From NCBI GenBank assembly GCA_029289015.1, contig JARFUL010000313.1, positions 1-10,005 on the forward strand: a DNA stretch of 10,005 nucleotides, in the 5' to 3' direction. Within the stretch, counting starts at the first letter, position 1, and each line of letters begins with the position of its first letter. This document shows, one piece after another, positions 7,352-10,005 of the stretch. Under the pieces are notes generated by a model. The model was not told the origin of the DNA. It made no database searches and saw only the letters and a program-made list of their open reading frames with translations. Source of the stretch: Syntrophobacteria bacterium. Its GTDB lineage: Bacteria; Desulfobacterota; Syntrophobacteria; JARFUL01. Made by a program: the position numbers and the translations under genes.

Positions 7352-8008
7352 ATGCTGGAAGGATTCAAGAACATAGCGGGCGAGATTACCTCCACGATCC
7401 GTGGGCTCCTGCAGGTGGCCCAGGAGATCGGCCACAAGAAGATAGTTGAGAACCTCTCAGAGATAGAGGAGAAGCTCTCGAAGAACCGCTTTCACCTCGT
7501 GGTGCTGGGGCAGTTCAAAAGGGGCAAGTCCACCTTCATAAACAGCCTCCTGGCCGAGAGCGTGCTCCCCACCGCGGTGGTGCCGCTCACCTCCATAGTC
7601 ACCCTTTTGAAGTACGGGAACGAAGAGAGGGTGGAGGTGCTCTTCGAGAACGGCACGGTAAAGAAGATTTCGAGGGGGGAGCTGGCCGACTACGTGACCG
7701 AGCGGGGCAACCCCGATAACGAAAAGGGGGTGCTCCACGTCGAGATGGCCTACCCCTCCGGCAGGGTCCGGCACGACTTCTCCGAGAGGCTCAAGAAGAG
7801 CTTTTTGAAGTTTCGCTGGGACCTCAACCTGAAGGTGGACGCCACGGAGGAGGGGATACGGTCGGCCATGACCAAGGCCCTGGCTCTAAAGAAGGCCAGC
7901 AAAAAAGAGGTGGACAAGGAGACCCGGTTGCTGGCAGGATTTTCCAATACCCTGAACAGACTGAAGAGAGAGTTGGAAAGAGCAGGCGAGTCCATCAGCA
8001 AGCTGTGA
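7352..8008 (+). CDS. Dynamin-like GTPase with large internal deletion
   Basis: This 218-residue protein starts like a bacterial dynamin: a helical N-terminus, then RFHLVVLGQFKRGKSTFINSLL with P-loop G53-S60, then the switch-I region LPTAVVPLTSIVTLL (Thr80 likely G2). After GVLHVEMAYPSG (about 137) a full-length member would continue to the G3 DTPG box, G4 and a long helical stalk. Instead it jumps to RVRHDFSERLKKSFLKFRW through DATEEGIRSAMTKALALK and a coiled C-terminus, which resembles the last ~80 residues of the family. Usual length is roughly 550-650 residues, so about 350-400 are absent, in frame. Without G3/G4 it should not hydrolyse GTP normally. It is the first gene after the riboswitch and lies 22 nt before the antiporter. 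It could be a decaying gene, a working mini-protein or an assembly collapse. The ribosome binding site is weak (GATGAGAAG). Confidence 0.75.
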   Translation: MLEGFKNIAGEITSTIRGLLQVAQEIGHKKIVENLSEIEEKLSKNRFHLVVLGQFKRGKSTFINSLLAESVLPTAVVPLTSIVTLLKYGNEERVEVLFENGTVKKISRGELADYVTERGNPDNEKGVLHVEMAYPSGRVRHDFSERLKKSFLKFRWDLNLKVDATEEGIRSAMTKALALKKASKKEVDKETRLLAGFSNTLNRLKRELERAGESISKL

Positions 8009-8030
8009 AGAGAGGAAGGGGCCTGAGAAT

Positions 8031-9488
8031 ATGGCCGTAAGCCTTGCCATCATAGTGGCCCTGGGTCTTTTGGCGGATGCCCTCTTCAGGAGGATGAAGC
8101 TCCCCGGGCTCGTGGGGATGCTCATCGTCGGGATCCTGGTGGGCCCCTACGTGCTGGACCTCCTCAAGCCCGACATGATGAAGGTCTCCGCGGACTTCCG
8201 CAAGATCGCGCTCATCGTGATCCTGCTTCGGGCCGGTTTCGAGCTGAGGAAGGACACGCTGCACCGGGTGGGCAAGCCCGCGCTCCTCATGTCCACGGTG
8301 CCGGCCCTATTCGAGATCGCGGCTGTCATCTATCTGGCGGCCCAGTTCCTCGGGCTCTCCTACATGGGCGCGGCCATCCTGGGCTCTATCCTGGCCGCGG
8401 TGTCGCCCGCGGTGGTGGTGCCGCTAATGATAAATTTCATGGAGCGGGGGCTCGGCGCGAGGAAGGGCATCCCCACCCTCATTCTGGCCGCGTCCAGTGT
8501 GGACGACGTGTTCGTCATCGTGATATTCACCATCCTCGTGGGCGCGGCGGTGGGGGTCAAGGTCAGCCTCGCGTGGCAGCTCGCGTCCATCCCCATCTCC
8601 ATCGTGCTCGGGATCCTGGTGGGGCTCATACCCGGGTACCTGTTGTTCAAGCTCTTCAGCAAATACGACTGGCAGGCCCCGAGAAGGACCCTGGTGGTGA
8701 TGGCCCTGGCCATCGGGCTCACCTGGATGGAGGACGCGCTCCACGGCATAGTCCCCGTGGCCGCGCTCCTGGGCGTCATGGCCGTGGGGTTCATGATTCT
8801 GGAGAAGGAGGAGGCCCTGGCCCACATCATCTCCCAGAAGCTGAAGAAGCTCTGGGTCTTCGCGGAGCTCTTGCTCTTCGTGCTGGTGGGCGCGCAGGTG
8901 AACATCCACGTGGCCTGGAACGCGGGCGCGGCCGGGCTTCTCGTCATATTCATAGCGCTTGTCTTCAGGTCCATAGGGACCTACATCTCTCTAATGGGCT
9001 CAGACCTTGACTTCAGGGAGAAGATGTTCTCCGTGGTGGCCTACATTCCCAAGGCCACGGTCCAGGCCGCGATCGGCGCGATACCGCTGGAGATGGGGCT
9101 CCCCGGAGGAGAGGTGATCCTCGCGGTCGCGGTGCTCTCCATCCTCGTCACCGCGCCCATAGGTGCGATCGGCATAATGATACTGGGCGAGAGGATCCTC
9201 GAGCCGGAGGAGATGTCCATATACCGGTTCAAGACCCTGAGAGGGCAGCTCAACCTGCCCAGGGTGGGCCAGAGGATACGGTCCAGGGTCTTTGGCACCC
9301 AGTGGAAGATCATAGAGGAGAGGGAGATATGGCTGAGGGATGAAACGGGGCATCCCATACCGGGCATATACATCAGGTTCTGGAATCCCGACTCAGCCCA
9401 CGGGCCCGGCACCGGCAGGACCATGGACTACCGCTACAGCCAGCTCGACCCCTCCTTCCACAACTTCTGGGAGGTGATGGAGGTATAG
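8031..9488 (+). CDS. CPA-family cation:proton antiporter, probably fluoride exporter (CPA-F type)
   Basis: A 485-residue inner-membrane antiporter with about 12 hydrophobic segments spanning residues 3-388. Hallmarks are LADALFRRMKLPGLVGMLIVGILVGP in helix one/two, the discontinuous-helix block GSILAAVSPAVVVPLM (118-132), paired acids SSVDDV (Asp158-Asp159) in the ion-binding helix, Arg313 in VFRSIGTY, and YIPKATVQAAIGAIPL (Lys341), typical of NhaP/CPA1 proteins. The fluoride riboswitch in the operon leader points to the fluoride/proton-linked CPA subgroup; without it the default call would be Na+(K+)/H+ antiporter. A ~90-residue hydrophilic C-terminal tail (about 396-485, with WKIIEEREIWLRDETG, PGIYIRFWNPD) follows the last membrane helix and is not recognised. 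The gene lies 22 nt after the dynamin-like gene, with GGAAGGG (8014-8020) upstream. Confidence 0.88.
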   Translation: MAVSLAIIVALGLLADALFRRMKLPGLVGMLIVGILVGPYVLDLLKPDMMKVSADFRKIALIVILLRAGFELRKDTLHRVGKPALLMSTVPALFEIAAVIYLAAQFLGLSYMGAAILGSILAAVSPAVVVPLMINFMERGLGARKGIPTLILAASSVDDVFVIVIFTILVGAAVGVKVSLAWQLASIPISIVLGILVGLIPGYLLFKLFSKYDWQAPRRTLVVMALAIGLTWMEDALHGIVPVAALLGVMAVGFMILEKEEALAHIISQKLKKLWVFAELLLFVLVGAQVNIHVAWNAGAAGLLVIFIALVFRSIGTYISLMGSDLDFREKMFSVVAYIPKATVQAAIGAIPLEMGLPGGEVILAVAVLSILVTAPIGAIGIMILGERILEPEEMSIYRFKTLRGQLNLPRVGQRIRSRVFGTQWKIIEEREIWLRDETGHPIPGIYIRFWNPDSAHGPGTGRTMDYRYSQLDPSFHNFWEVMEV

Positions 9489-9498
9489 GTTCGAGCAG

Positions 9499-9542
9499 GG
9501 CGAGAGCCCTCGCGGGCGAAACCTCCTGAGCCCCTCCGGGGG
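9499..9542 (+). other. Small hairpins between antiporter and glgB
   Basis: GCGAG/CTCGC (9500-9504, 9509-9513) and CCCC/GGGG (9532-9535, 9539-9542) are GC-rich stems without a T tract. No promoter was found in the 65-nt gap, so glgB may be partly transcribed from the upstream operon or from a promoter inside the antiporter gene. Confidence 0.3.
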
Positions 9543-9553
9543 ATACGGCAGAC

Positions 9554-10005
9554 ATGGTATCCAAAGAAGATCTTGAGCGGATCGTCAACGCGGACCACCA
9601 CGACCCCTTCACCGTGCTGGGCCAGCACGAGCTTGGCCGCGGCCGGGCGCTGGTGAGGGTCTTTGTGCCCGAAGCCAGGGAGCTTTTTCTCCTGAGCCGG
9701 GAGGACCGCCGGGAGCTGGCCATGACCCCGCTGGCCGAGCCCGGGCTCTTCGAGGTGGAGCTAAAGGGGTGGGACACCTCGAAGCCCTACCGCGTGCGTG
9801 CGCTCCACAAAAAGGGCGAGCACGTCTTCTATGACCCGTACTCCTTCGTCCCCCTTCTCTCCGAGTACGACCTCTACCTCTTCAACGAGGGCACCCACCG
9901 GCGCATCCACACCTTCATGGGCGCGCATCCCATGGTCCTACAGGAGGTCCCGGGCACCGCGTTTTCCGTCTGGGCCCCCAACGCGAGAAGGGTCTCCGTG
10001 GTGGG
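9554..10005 (+). CDS. glgB: 1,4-alpha-glucan branching enzyme, N-terminal part
   Basis: The frame is open to the right edge (150 complete codons). It encodes the N-terminus of glycogen branching enzyme, which moves alpha-1,4 chains to alpha-1,6 branch points during glycogen synthesis. Visible hallmarks are VNADHHDPFTVLGQH near the start, VRVFVPEA, GLFEVEL, the DPYSFVPLLSEYDLYLFNEGTH block (family DPYxFxPxLxExDxYLFxEGxH), MGAHP, and the beginning of the CBM48 domain, VPGTAFSVWAPNARRVSVV. The catalytic GH13 barrel is outside the window. ATG 9554 was chosen because conserved sequence begins about 10 codons later and the upstream codons are non-conserved; the ribosome binding site is weak (GGGGGAT, 9538-9544). 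Adjacency to the fluoride operon is probably incidental. Confidence 0.95.
   Translation, partial: MVSKEDLERIVNADHHDPFTVLGQHELGRGRALVRVFVPEARELFLLSREDRRELAMTPLAEPGLFEVELKGWDTSKPYRVRALHKKGEHVFYDPYSFVPLLSEYDLYLFNEGTHRRIHTFMGAHPMVLQEVPGTAFSVWAPNARRVSVV

Noticed and set aside
8360..8974. 204-codon minus-strand frame opposite the antiporter
   Set aside because: Antisense to conserved membrane helices. The composition (Met/Thr/Ser/Ala/Pro) is typical of complemented hydrophobic codons.

Overview
The window is a GC-rich bacterial chromosome segment with short intergenic gaps, strong purine-rich ribosome binding sites, and frequent AGG (Arg) and ATA (Ile) codons. The gene set (acyl-CoA carboxylase carboxyltransferase, methylmalonyl-CoA epimerase, MJ0042/DUF3426 protein, hpt, serS, glgB) suits a Desulfobacterota/Deltaproteobacteria-like lineage or a related uncultured phylum. 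That placement is inference from gene content, because there is no rRNA here. No insertion sequence, CRISPR array, tRNA or prophage gene was seen.

Layout. Positions 1-811 hold the 3' part of a propionyl/methylmalonyl-CoA carboxyltransferase gene, followed by a terminator. An NTF2-like (SnoaL-type) protein follows at 887-1348, and methylmalonyl-CoA epimerase lies on the opposite strand (1413-1817). A small conserved-looking helical protein (1973-2236) is divergent from the epimerase. The gap 2237-2704 carries a decayed histidine-kinase fragment on the minus strand, several hairpins and a good sigma-70 promoter. That promoter precedes an alpha/beta hydrolase (2705-3484), which is followed by a 26-codon remnant resembling the zinc-ribbon start of a Nudix hydrolase. 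A second TTGACA promoter precedes hpt, a zinc-ribbon/DUF3426 membrane protein and serS (3766-6413). A bidirectional terminator separates serS from a small minus-strand membrane protein (6608-6919).

The most informative region is 7170-9488: promoter, fluoride (crcB-motif) riboswitch, terminator, dynamin-like GTPase gene, CPA-type antiporter. The riboswitch predicts a fluoride-induced operon, and fluoride-linked CPA antiporters are known partners of this RNA class. The leader can be folded into a complete ON-switch: aptamer, anti-antiterminator, antiterminator and terminator. The gene in between is unusual. Its first ~137 residues are a dynamin-family N-terminus with an intact P-loop, joined in frame to what looks like the C-terminal helical end of the same family, so the G3-G5 GTPase motifs and the middle of the protein are absent. 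The start of glgB (branching enzyme) closes the window.

Three loci (histidine-kinase fragment, Nudix-like stub, shortened dynamin) look like products of deletions. They may reflect ongoing gene erosion, or misassembly that read mapping would expose.
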